Shown: one piece after another, positions 52,701-60,966 of the stretch
Numbering within the stretch: the first letter of the stretch is position 1
How the letters are laid out: each line of letters begins with the position of its first letter
Assembly: GCF_036898465.1 (NCBI RefSeq)
Contig: NZ_JARUMJ010000001.1
Location: forward strand, 3,038,001-3,102,000
DNA from: Streptomyces sp. B21-105
GTDB taxonomy: Bacteria > Actinomycetota > Actinomycetes > Streptomycetales > Streptomycetaceae
Length of the DNA: 64,000 nucleotides
Direction: 5' to 3'
Made by a program: the position numbers and the translations under genes
Notes under the pieces: generated by a model
The model's input: only the letters and a program-made list of their open reading frames with translations
Told to the model about the DNA's origin: nothing
Databases searched by the model: none

Positions 52701-53256
52701 GGCTGCCGCCGCCGGTCCGTTCGTCGACGACACGGGTTCCTTCACGGTGTCGACGCAGGTGGCGGTGGACCGCGCCGAGATCAACAAGAAGGCAGTCGGC
52801 TACATCGGCCAGGTCGTGGGGGAGCGGACGGCGGACGGCTCCTCTTGGGGGCTGTGGTTCAAGCGGACCGGCACCAAGACGTATTTCGACGATTCGCCGG
52901 AGGTGATGGAGGAGGTGACCATCCCGCTCGGCTCCTGGTTCTTCGGACGGCTGAACGCTGATGGGTCCACCTTCACCGGCATCGAGTCGGACGTGGAGGC
53001 CGCTCTCGACGCGCCCGTCCGCCTGACCGGCATCTTCGACGCTCAGAGCGGCAAGATCGCGCTCCGGGTCGGCACCGCCCTGAACGGCGACTGGACGCAG
53101 TACTCCACCCGGATCGGCACGGGTGCGATCGCCGTCGGCAAGGGCCCGGCCGGTGCGGTGTACCAGCACTACCTGCCGGCCAGGGTCTCCGACGTACGGA
53201 TCTGGGCCGGCGCCATGAACAAGGAGAACCAGATCAAGGCGCAGATCGGCTCCTGA
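49744..53256 (+). CDS. DNRLRE/LamG-domain surface protein beside the RHS toxin (5' end disrupted)
   Basis: The 1170-residue open frame starts FANTDGFTFTLEQHSVPV, which in relatives lies well inside the protein, so a signal peptide is missing. Domains are an N-terminal beta-rich region (1-250), a DNRLRE-type module after YPIFIDPTVTWGESERTLLR (about 250-440), an Ig-like stretch (about 440-690), and two LamG/concanavalin-like folds (about 695-925 and 935-1165, SYTVSAWVRL; SIDEVQAW). Such proteins accompany RHS toxins in actinomycetes and probably anchor or display them on the wall. The upstream frameshifts suggest loss of export unless they are sequencing errors. Confidence 0.8.
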   Translation: MFANTDGFTFTLEQHSVPVRVAQPGGGWQMPDATLERRADGTVGPRAAAAEMTFSGGADDEPLVKIADQGRSLELDWKADLPAPEIDGANAVYRNVLPDVDLKLTATVESFQQVLVVKTPQAAANPALKELTFDLKTDGLAVRKGAAGNLAAVDGTGNTVFRSPPAQMWDSAGKAAATDTASDGGTAAQLVQQSAGTEDTQPTPGDPSEQAASGTGLEPGQGDNVSRVDVNVTQDTLSVVPDADMLTTTAADAYPIFIDPTVTWGESERTLLRSDGYASYGWGNGTDDNGQGAGKCGSWNGYYCGPGYVQRLYFEFAPDSLKGKRVLDATFAVTEPWAFQCDPRWVDLVRTDNISSSTTWATRPKELDWMVDRYVSAGRGSLCDPDAPDAPIEFNDAADEPNENLTPTVQDFAAGKFSRLTLEVRAHDESDASAWKRFKNDAVLRVAYVAYPAKPTGVGIVSGSGTVCSTDAAHPTTVSDPTPALNSTPQTALGGESGAKLKAWFRIESQAADGTWSGSGIAAPSGTGFVGDNVKMTTSWPSTLNEGPLYRYSSLTQAFHDSGAYSQSSGYVSWCYFKVDPTSPKAPTVTFNGPYVQCLPDNCPEAGAPGGFTFGPAEGDTNNKQYEYHLSEAAEGEPASGTTWTTLAPGVPTASVKPPADGRYVLEVRAKDVLGRAGEPNPVQFKVAKGEAPVGLWHFDEADGVAKDSAPAGGASDAALTGPTTRDGHGRRGLITHDAQGLELKPEDRVTDKGLALDGTTGYTATNGPVLGTGSSYTVSAWVRLTDDSRNATALGQDPVMSGGWYSAFYLGYRADSKKWELRTSPKDATDGDISNQIVQSERPAALNVWTHLAAVYDSDTKLIKLYVNGELQGTDTVAPSWTSTDRFQIGRAWWRGAYYDYWKGSIDEVQAWQRALLDSEVAGDARLLMPGGMTGVELVAGWSAEGVADEGTTVPDTSNYGRALTLEGGSAVRTEQIVLDGVEGAAAAAGPFVDDTGSFTVSTQVAVDRAEINKKAVGYIGQVVGERTADGSSWGLWFKRTGTKTYFDDSPEVMEEVTIPLGSWFFGRLNADGSTFTGIESDVEAALDAPVRLTGIFDAQSGKIALRVGTALNGDWTQYSTRIGTGAIAVGKGPAGAVYQHYLPARVSDVRIWAGAMNKENQIKAQIGS

Positions 53257-53264
53257 TCCGAGCC

Positions 53265-53319
53265 GACAGGTCGGGCCGGGCGGCATCGCGCGTGCGGTGG
53301 CACCCGGCCCGGCCCTGTC
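53265..53319. terminator. hairpin between the surface-protein and RHS genes
   Basis: GACAGGTCGGGCCGGG and CCCGGCCCGGCCCTGTC form a long stem with a small bulge, immediately after the surface-protein stop. Partial termination here would lower toxin relative to surface-protein transcripts. Confidence 0.55.
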
Positions 53320-53382
53320 ACGGGCCGAGGAGCCCGACGGAAATTTCCACACGTGACGCACGCCGTCACACCTATGTGAAGG

Positions 53383-56300
53383 ATGGGAAGAGCATCTGTG
53401 GTATTCGGCATAGGTAGTTCGGGCACACGGCAGGGGAGATCCCGCCGTAGACGCCGCCGCGCGCTCGTGGTGCTGCCCCTGACCGTGGCACTGTCGATAC
53501 CGGTCGGTCTTGCACCGGTCGCGGCAGCCGACGGCACGAAGGGCGGGGTCGGGCGTCCCGATCTGCCCGCGCAGCGAGTCAGCAAGGTCAAGCCGGTCAC
53601 CGGGCTCGGGGCGGAGCAGGCCCGAGAGCGCGTGGCCAAGGACCTACGGGACAACACCGCTCAGGCCCGGCGTGGGCGGACCGAGCAGCGGCAGGGCGAC
53701 GCGTGGCCCAAGGCCGGCTCTGCCGACCTGACGCTGGCAGGCGCCTCGGTCGCGGCGTCGCCCGGTGGTCTGCCGGTCACGCTCACCCCCGTGCGGGGCA
53801 AGGCCGCTCTCGCCCAGGGCACAAACGCCACCGTCACCGTCCTCGACCAGAGTGTGGCGGATCGTCTCGGCGTCACCGGTGTGGTCCTCGCAGCCGAGGC
53901 CGGCGCGGCGGGCAAGGCCCGGATCGGCGTCGACTACGAGGCCTTCGCCTCCGCGGTCGGCGGCGGCTGGTCCGGGCGACTCGAGCTCGTCCGGCTGCCG
54001 GAATGCGCCCTGACCACGCCCGGCAAGGCACAGTGCCGGGTCCAGACCCCGCTCGGCTCGCACAACGACGCCGCTGAGCGGACGGTATCCGCCGAGGTCA
54101 ACCTTCCCGCCAGGACCGAGGGCCCCTCGCCGCAGCTCGGCTCCACCGGCGGCACCACTGTCATGGCTCTGACCACCTCGGGCAGCAGTCAGTCGGCGAA
54201 GGGCACGGGCGACTACAGCGCCACGCCGCTCACGCCCTCGTCCTCCTGGGCGGCGGGCGGCAGCTCGGGCGCTTTCACCTGGACGTACGGGCTGTCGATG
54301 CCGCCTGCCGCGGCCGGACCCGCTCCCGGCCTGAACATCGGTTACGACTCCGGCAGCGTGGACGGCCGTACCGCCACCACGAACAACCAGCCCACCTCCG
54401 TCGGTGAGGGCTTCACCCTCACCGAGTCGTACATCGAGCGCAGCTACGGCAGTTGCGACGACGACGGCCACACGGACGTCAACGACCGCTGCTGGACGTA
54501 CGACAACGCCCGTCTGGTGCTGAACGGCAAGTCCTCCCGGCTGGTGAAGACGTCGACGGCCGGCGTCTGGAAGCTGGAGGACGACGACTCCTCGACGGTG
54601 ACCCGGCTCACCGGCGCCGCCAACGGCGACGACGACGGCGAATACTGGAAGGTCGTCACCAGCGACGGCACCACCTATGTCTTCGGCCAGGACAAGCTCG
54701 CCGGCGCCACCACCCAGCGCACCAACTCCACCTGGACCGTTCCCGTCTTCGGCGACGACGACGGGGAGCCCGGCTACACCGCGGGCAGCACCTTCGCGGA
54801 GCGGGCAGTCACTCAGGCCTGGCGCTGGAACCTCGACTACGTCGTGGACACTCGCGGCAACGCGTCCACGTACTGGTACGACAAGGACACGAACTACTAC
54901 AAGAAGAACAAGGCCACCAAGGCCGACGCGGAATACGTCCGCAGCGGCCGCCTGAAAGAGATCACCTACGGTCTGCGCGCGGGTGAGCTCTTCACCGACA
55001 AGGCCGATGCCAAGGTCACCCTCGACTACGCCGAGCGGTGCACAGCGGCGGACTGCACGTCCCTCACCAAGGGAACGGCCGACAACTGGCCCGACGTGCC
55101 CTTCGACGCCATCTGCACCAAGGACTCCACCGAATGCCTCACCCAGTCCCCGTCGTTCTTCACCCGTAAGCGCCTCACCGGCGTCAACACCTTCTCCTGG
55201 AACACGGCGACCGGCATCTACGACCCGGTCGACACCTGGGCCTTCACCCAGCAGTTCCTCGACGGCGGCGACATCGGGGACACCTCCGACCAGGTGCTGA
55301 CGCTCCAGTCGATCAAGCGGACCGCGAAGGCCGGCACCGCCATGACGACGCTGCCGGTGTCGTTCACCTATCAGATGCGGCCGAACCGGGTGGACGGCAC
55401 GGACGACATCCTGCCCATGACCCGGCCCCGCATCTCCACCGTCACGTCCGAGACCGGCTCCATCACCACGGTCAGCCTGTCCGCGACCGAGTGCGTCCGC
55501 AGCCAGGTCCTCGCAGCGCCGCAGGACGCCAACACCCGCAGCTGCTATCCGCAGTTCTGGAACATCAACGGAGCACAGGACGCCTCCGTCGACTGGTTCC
55601 ACAAGTACCGCGTCCTCGCCGTGGTCACCACCGACCCGGCCGGCCAGAACGACGCCGTCGAGAACGAGTACACCTACAGCGGCGCGGCCTGGCACTACAG
55701 CGACGACCCGTTCGTGCCCAAGGCCGAGCGGACCTGGTCCGACTGGCGTGGCTACCGCCAGGTGACGGCCTACAAGGGCTCCCGCAACGCCCCGGCGCGC
55801 TCCAAGACGGTGTCCCTGTACATGCAGGGCATGGACGGTGACCCCAACAAAAACGGCACGGCCAAGTCCGTCTCCGTCGTCCCGCCGGCCGAGCCCGCGA
55901 TCGGTGTGGCCGCCCTCAAGGACAGCGACGAATACAGCGGCACCCTGCTGGAGCAGATCACCTACGACGGCGCCACCCCGATCTCAGCCACCAGCAGCTA
56001 CCCCTGGTCGAAGGAGACGGCCCGCCAGACGGGCGTGCCCGACGCCGGCGACCACGTGGCCCGTTTCGTCCGGACGAAGAAGACCGCCTCGTACAGCTAC
56101 CTGACGGGGTCGGACACCTGGCGGTCCACCGGCGCCGACACCGTCGAATTCGACGCCGAGGGCCGGCCCGTCAGGGTCCTCGACACCGGCGACGCCGCCA
56201 AGAGCGGTGACGAGACGTGCACGCAGACCTGGTACGCCGACAATGACACGGTCGGTCTGAAGAACCTGGTCTCACGCGTGCGCACCGTCGCCCTCGGCTG

Positions 56301-59300
56301 CACGTTCACCGAGGCGGACCTGAAGCTGGAAGCCGTCGGCGGCACCCGTGGCAACGTCCTGGCCGACACGGCGACGGCCTACGACGGCCTCCCGTGGACC
56401 ACCACGATGCAGCCGACCAAGGGCCTTCCCACCTGGGTGGGCCGGGCCGGCGCCTACGGCACGGGCGGCTCCGTCACCTGGGACAAGGGCACCACCACGG
56501 ACTACGACGTGCTCGGCCGGCAGATCAAGGTCACCGACGCCGACCTGAAGTCGACCACCACGGCCTACACGCCCGCCACCGCGGGGCCGCCGACCAGGAC
56601 GATCCAGACCAACGCCGCAGGCCACCAGAACATCACCTACACCGACCCGCGACGCGGACTGCCCACGCGCATCTACGACGCCAACCTGAAGAAGTCGGAA
56701 CTCGCCTACGACGCGCTCGGCCGCGTCACGGACGTCTGGCTGCCCAACCGTAACCGCGGCACACAGAGCCCGAACAGCAAGTACACCTACAACCTCAGCA
56801 ACACCAACCCGTCATGGGTCTCCAGCGCCACCCTGAAGGCAGACGGACAGACCTACAAGACCAGCTACACGATCTACGACTCGCTGCTGCGGACCCTGCA
56901 AACCCAGCAGCCGACCCCGCAGGGAGGCAGGCTCCTCACCGACACCCGCTACGACTCACGCGACCTCGCCTACGAGACGCAGGCGGACATCTTCGACAAC
57001 ACCAGCACCCCCAACGGCACCTACACGCGCGCCGAGTACGGCGAGGCACCCGCCCAGACCCTGACCACCTACGACGGTGCCCAGCGGACGACCTCCAGCA
57101 CCCTGCTCGTCTTCGGCGTGGAGAAGCAGAAGACCACCACCACCTACACCGGTGACTCGGTGGCCACCACCGCCCTCACCGGAGGGTCGGCCACGCGAAC
57201 GATCACCGATGCCAGGGGCCAGACCACCGAAACGCGAGAGTACGCGGGCACCAGCCCCACCGACGCACAGTACGGAGGCACGCCCGGGATCGCCTACGCC
57301 TCGACAAAGTTCACGTACACCCTCGACGGCAAGCAGCAGAGCATCACCGGCCCCGACGGCTCCTCGTGGACCTACACCTACGACCTGCTGGGGCGCCAGA
57401 AGAGTGCCACCGACCCGGACAAGGGCCTGACCACCACCGACTACGACCTTCTCGACCGGCCGGTGAGGACCACCAACGGCGGGAAGACCGTTCTCACGGC
57501 CTACGACAGCATCAGCCGGCCCACCGCGACATGGTCGGGGGAGCACAAGCCCGAGAACCTGCTCACCAGACACACCTACGACGCGCCGTCCTTCAAGGGT
57601 CTCCCGGCCACCTCCACCCGCTACGTCGGCGGTGAGACGGGGGCGGCCTACACCAAGTCGGTCACCGCGTACGACGACCTCAAGCGCCCCACGGCGACGG
57701 AACTCACGCTCCCCGCGGGCGACGCGCTTGCCGCGTCCATCCCGAACGGCAAGCTGACCTACACCACGACGTACCGCATCGACGGCACCACGGGCACCAT
57801 CTCCGAGCCCGCCCTCGGCGGACTGTCCGCCGAGATCGTCGAATACGGCTACGGCGACCTCGGCCAGCTCACCTCGGTCAGTGGCATCGCCGGTTACGTC
57901 CAGAACATCAACTACACGGCACTCGGCCAGGTGGGCGGGCTCACCCTGGGCCGGGGCGGCCCCGGTGACCGCAACGTCTACGTCACCAACACCTACGAGC
58001 AGGGCACCGGCCGCCTGACCAACAGCAACGTCACGGACCAGACCCACCCGTACATGCTGCAGGACCTCACCTACACCTTCGACCAGGCCGGCAACGTCAC
58101 CTCGATCGCCGACCCGACCAGCCTCGGCGGCAGCAGCCGACACGAGACCCAGTGCTTCGCCTACGACGGCTACCGCCGCCTTGCCGAGGCATGGTCCCCC
58201 ACGTCCACAAACTGCGCCGACTCCCGCGACGCGAGCCAGCTGTCCGGCCCGGCACCGTACTGGACCTCGTACACCTACAACACCTCGGGCCAGCGGGAAA
58301 CCGAGACACAGCACGCCGCCACGGGCAACTCCACCACGAGGTACTGCTACGACGCGGACAAGCAACCGCACGCCCTGCGTTTCACGACCGCCCGAACCGA
58401 GTGCGGCACCGTCGACCCGGCCAAGGACAAGGTCTACGACTACGACACCGCCGGCAACACCACCGCGCGCCCAGGAAAGACAGCCCAGCAGGACCTCACC
58501 TGGTCCGTGGAAGGCCGACTCGACAAACTCACCGAGACCGGCAAGGCAACGACCCAGTACCTCTACGACGCTGACGGACAACTGCTGATCCGCAGCACGG
58601 ACAACGGCGAGCGCATCCTCTACGCCGGCGCCACCGAGCTGCACCTGCCCCCGGGCGGAGCGGCGGCCTGGGCACAACGCACCTACACGGCGGGCGACGC
58701 CGCCGTCGCCATCCGCTCCGACGAAGGGGGCGTCCAAAAGCTCTCCTTCCTCGCTGGTGACCACCACGGCACGCAGAGCCTGAGCGTCACCGCCGACGCC
58801 TCGCAGACAGTCACCAAGCGCTTCATGAGCCCCTTCGGCTCAGATCGCGGCGGATCCGTCGGCACATGGGGAACCGACAAGGGCTTCCTGGGCAAGACGC
58901 TCGACAAGACGACCGGCCTGACCCATATCGGGGCCCGCGAGTACGACGCGGCGATCGGCCAGTTCATCAGCGTCGATCCCCTCCTTGACGCGTCCAACGC
59001 CCAGACCCTCAACGGCTACAGCTACGCAGCCAACAGCCCCCTCACCTACTCCGACCCCGATGGCCGGAAGATCTTCGAGGGCGACAACACCGGCGGGATC
59101 GACAGCGGCGGCCACGGCGGAGTGACCACCGTCAAAAACCGTGACAGGGTCCGCAACGGCGGAGGCCTCAACAGCCTGCCGGTGGACGACGACGGAGGCG
59201 ACAAGGCCGACGACTGCCCCTGGTACTCGTGGTGCGGCGTCAAAAGCGGCTATCACAACACCATGAGCTGGGCTCGTGAGCACCGAGAGGTCATCTCGGT

Positions 59301-60363
59301 CGTGACCGAGATCGTCGTCACGGGGGCCTGCGGGGCCAGCGCCGTCACTGCCGGCATGGTCTCCGGCGGCGCCGGATTCACGGCCTTGGCCGGTTGCGGT
59401 GCGTTGGGGGGTGCCGCCGCCTCGGCCGTCGACAACGCCCTCGACCCGGGAGCAGACCACAGCCTCACCGGCCAGCTCTCGGCCCAGGCCAACGGCGCCA
59501 TCTGGGGCGCCGCCAGCAACGTCACCGGAGCTGGTGTCGGAAAGGGCATCGCGAAGATCATCGGGAAGTGTCACTCGTTCCTGCCCGGCACCAAGGTCCT
59601 GCTGGCCGACGGCAGGACGAAGGACATCGAGGACGTCGAGGCCGGCGACACCGTCGTCACGACCGACGTCGAGACCGGCAAGAACGTGGAGAAGAAGGTC
59701 CTCGAAACCATCCGGACCGAGGACGACAAGGACTTCACGGAAATCACCGTCGCGACAGGCGACACCCTGTCGAGCATCGTCGCTACCGACACCCACCCCT
59801 TCTGGGTCCCCGACCTGAAGGAATGGGTCGAGGCCGGTGACCTCCAAGTCGGCCAGATGCTCCGCACCAGCGCCGGCACCCACGTCCAGATCACCGCAGC
59901 CAGCCACTACACCAAGCGCCAACGCACACACGACCTCACCATCGAGGACATCCACGCGTACTATGTGCTGGCGGGGGCCACACCGGTACTCGTTCACAAC
60001 TGCGGTGGCGCGAACGGTGGGAAATACGGAGACCTGCAACCTGCGGGGGCGGGAAACGAGATCAATCACATTCCTGCCAATTCATCCAGCCCTCTCAGTA
60101 AGTACAGCGGTCCGTCGATTCGAATGGATTATGCCGACCATCGTGCCGTTTACAGCACCGGATCCTCTCTTGAGTCGAAGGCGTGGCGCATGAGGCAGAA
60201 GGAGCTGATAGATGGCGGCGACTTCCGGGGCGCTATGCAGATGGACGTGGATGATATTCGCTCCCGGTTCGGCAATAAGTACGACGAGGCGATCACGGAA
60301 ATGTGGATGAGCCTTAGTCAGAACAAGGCCCTTCGGAAGTGGGCGTCAGGGCAAAACCCCTAG
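53383..60363 (+). CDS. RHS-repeat polymorphic toxin with HINT autoprotease and nuclease-like tip
   Basis: A 2326-residue secreted effector. An Arg-rich signal peptide (about 1-49, RRRRRRALVVLPLTVALSIP) leads to an SpvB/RHS N-terminal region (SGAFTWTYGLSMPPAAAGPA). Many YD/RHS repeats span about 850-1800 (YDALGRVTDVW, YTYDLLGRQKSATDPD). The RHS-associated core is at about 1814-1895 (HIGAREYDAAIGQFISVDPL). A hydrophobic pretoxin region follows (about 1965-2060), then a HINT domain (2063-2207) and a 119-residue toxin (2208-2326). The RHS shell would encase the toxin and HINT would cut it free. The immunity candidate follows 33 bases after the stop. The end is less GC-rich than the shell, as expected for exchangeable tips. 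Confidence 0.9.
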   Translation: MGRASVVFGIGSSGTRQGRSRRRRRRALVVLPLTVALSIPVGLAPVAAADGTKGGVGRPDLPAQRVSKVKPVTGLGAEQARERVAKDLRDNTAQARRGRTEQRQGDAWPKAGSADLTLAGASVAASPGGLPVTLTPVRGKAALAQGTNATVTVLDQSVADRLGVTGVVLAAEAGAAGKARIGVDYEAFASAVGGGWSGRLELVRLPECALTTPGKAQCRVQTPLGSHNDAAERTVSAEVNLPARTEGPSPQLGSTGGTTVMALTTSGSSQSAKGTGDYSATPLTPSSSWAAGGSSGAFTWTYGLSMPPAAAGPAPGLNIGYDSGSVDGRTATTNNQPTSVGEGFTLTESYIERSYGSCDDDGHTDVNDRCWTYDNARLVLNGKSSRLVKTSTAGVWKLEDDDSSTVTRLTGAANGDDDGEYWKVVTSDGTTYVFGQDKLAGATTQRTNSTWTVPVFGDDDGEPGYTAGSTFAERAVTQAWRWNLDYVVDTRGNASTYWYDKDTNYYKKNKATKADAEYVRSGRLKEITYGLRAGELFTDKADAKVTLDYAERCTAADCTSLTKGTADNWPDVPFDAICTKDSTECLTQSPSFFTRKRLTGVNTFSWNTATGIYDPVDTWAFTQQFLDGGDIGDTSDQVLTLQSIKRTAKAGTAMTTLPVSFTYQMRPNRVDGTDDILPMTRPRISTVTSETGSITTVSLSATECVRSQVLAAPQDANTRSCYPQFWNINGAQDASVDWFHKYRVLAVVTTDPAGQNDAVENEYTYSGAAWHYSDDPFVPKAERTWSDWRGYRQVTAYKGSRNAPARSKTVSLYMQGMDGDPNKNGTAKSVSVVPPAEPAIGVAALKDSDEYSGTLLEQITYDGATPISATSSYPWSKETARQTGVPDAGDHVARFVRTKKTASYSYLTGSDTWRSTGADTVEFDAEGRPVRVLDTGDAAKSGDETCTQTWYADNDTVGLKNLVSRVRTVALGCTFTEADLKLEAVGGTRGNVLADTATAYDGLPWTTTMQPTKGLPTWVGRAGAYGTGGSVTWDKGTTTDYDVLGRQIKVTDADLKSTTTAYTPATAGPPTRTIQTNAAGHQNITYTDPRRGLPTRIYDANLKKSELAYDALGRVTDVWLPNRNRGTQSPNSKYTYNLSNTNPSWVSSATLKADGQTYKTSYTIYDSLLRTLQTQQPTPQGGRLLTDTRYDSRDLAYETQADIFDNTSTPNGTYTRAEYGEAPAQTLTTYDGAQRTTSSTLLVFGVEKQKTTTTYTGDSVATTALTGGSATRTITDARGQTTETREYAGTSPTDAQYGGTPGIAYASTKFTYTLDGKQQSITGPDGSSWTYTYDLLGRQKSATDPDKGLTTTDYDLLDRPVRTTNGGKTVLTAYDSISRPTATWSGEHKPENLLTRHTYDAPSFKGLPATSTRYVGGETGAAYTKSVTAYDDLKRPTATELTLPAGDALAASIPNGKLTYTTTYRIDGTTGTISEPALGGLSAEIVEYGYGDLGQLTSVSGIAGYVQNINYTALGQVGGLTLGRGGPGDRNVYVTNTYEQGTGRLTNSNVTDQTHPYMLQDLTYTFDQAGNVTSIADPTSLGGSSRHETQCFAYDGYRRLAEAWSPTSTNCADSRDASQLSGPAPYWTSYTYNTSGQRETETQHAATGNSTTRYCYDADKQPHALRFTTARTECGTVDPAKDKVYDYDTAGNTTARPGKTAQQDLTWSVEGRLDKLTETGKATTQYLYDADGQLLIRSTDNGERILYAGATELHLPPGGAAAWAQRTYTAGDAAVAIRSDEGGVQKLSFLAGDHHGTQSLSVTADASQTVTKRFMSPFGSDRGGSVGTWGTDKGFLGKTLDKTTGLTHIGAREYDAAIGQFISVDPLLDASNAQTLNGYSYAANSPLTYSDPDGRKIFEGDNTGGIDSGGHGGVTTVKNRDRVRNGGGLNSLPVDDDGGDKADDCPWYSWCGVKSGYHNTMSWAREHREVISVVTEIVVTGACGASAVTAGMVSGGAGFTALAGCGALGGAAASAVDNALDPGADHSLTGQLSAQANGAIWGAASNVTGAGVGKGIAKIIGKCHSFLPGTKVLLADGRTKDIEDVEAGDTVVTTDVETGKNVEKKVLETIRTEDDKDFTEITVATGDTLSSIVATDTHPFWVPDLKEWVEAGDLQVGQMLRTSAGTHVQITAASHYTKRQRTHDLTIEDIHAYYVLAGATPVLVHNCGGANGGKYGDLQPAGAGNEINHIPANSSSPLSKYSGPSIRMDYADHRAVYSTGSSLESKAWRMRQKELIDGGDFRGAMQMDVDDIRSRFGNKYDEAITEMWMSLSQNKALRKWASGQNP
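59569..60003 (+). other. HINT (intein-like) autoprocessing domain of the RHS toxin
   Basis: It starts at C2063 in CHSFLPGTKVLLADG. It has the block B-like THPFWVPDLKEW and ends in the splice-junction motif VHN-C2207. The first Cys, the middle TxxH-type His and the terminal His-Asn are all present, so cleavage after the Asn looks possible. Confidence 0.88.
60004..60363 (+). other. C-terminal toxin module, nuclease-like, family not assigned
   Basis: 119 residues with conserved-looking polar motifs: NEINHIPANSSSPL, IRMDYADHRAVYSTGSS, then helices AWRMRQKELIDGGDFRGAMQMD and DIRSRFGNKYDEAITEMW. The NHIP and DHR histidines resemble HNH/ENDO VII-type nuclease toxins. I cannot name the Pfam family. 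Confidence 0.6.
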
Positions 60364-60396
60364 CTAGGAAATCGCACGGAACGAAATGGGACTCGC

Positions 60397-60882
60397 GTGT
60401 CGTCAGACTGGAAAGTAGAGATTGTGGAGTGCGGTGACCTCGTGCAAGACGATGACGAGGTCACCCCGCCCGGCGAGGCTGAGCGCCGCTGGAATCGGTA
60501 CGTCGAGCTGGCCGATTCGGTGACTGGAAGTGAAGGGCCCTCTGGTGTCGCTGCGATCGTTTCTTCCCTGAAGGCTGAGGAGGATTACGGGGCCTACCAG
60601 GCGGCGCATGCGGCTTTGGGTCGCTTCCCTCATTCGGACCTCGGTCAGGGAGTGGCCGATGCATCCAGGGAACTTCTTTCCATCCCCCAGGATCAGAGTG
60701 GGAACGTCCTGCTAATCCTGACCCATGCTGGTCCTGCGGCAGTGAATGCCTTCAATGAAGCTATTCAGGCTGCCAATCCGGACGTTCGGGTCTCAGTTCG
60801 TGAACTTGTGGAGTTCCATGAATCCGAGGAGTGGCTCTCAGAAGGCAGCGCCCAGAACGTTCTTCTGATTCCACGGGCATAG
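60397..60882 (+). CDS. probable immunity protein for the RHS toxin
   Basis: A 161-residue acidic soluble protein without signal peptide or membrane segment. No family was recognised. Its place 33 bases after a polymorphic toxin gene, same strand, similar lower GC, and followed by a terminator, is the standard position of the immunity gene. Acidic charge suits binding to a basic nuclease tip. The GTG start has no strong ribosome-binding site, so translation may depend on the toxin gene. Confidence 0.72.
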   Translation: MSSDWKVEIVECGDLVQDDDEVTPPGEAERRWNRYVELADSVTGSEGPSGVAAIVSSLKAEEDYGAYQAAHAALGRFPHSDLGQGVADASRELLSIPQDQSGNVLLILTHAGPAAVNAFNEAIQAANPDVRVSVRELVEFHESEEWLSEGSAQNVLLIPRA

Positions 60883-60900
60883 CCTAGAAGTGAGAATTCA

Positions 60901-60935
60901 AAAGCCCCACCGGCAATGGCGCCGGTGGGGCTTTT
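60901..60935. terminator. rho-independent terminator after the immunity gene
   Basis: AAAGCCCCACCGGC / GCCGGTGGGGCTTT with loop AATGGC, followed by TT. The symmetrical A and T ends allow it to work for both the immunity gene (+) and the integrase gene (-). Confidence 0.9.
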
Positions 60936-60966
60936 GGGTGCCTTGACGGCAACGGTGACGGCAACG

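Noticed and set aside
53383..60363. RHS gene as a type VI secretion (VgrG/PAAR-linked) effector
   Set aside because: It has a signal peptide and no PAAR domain, and the host is Gram-positive.
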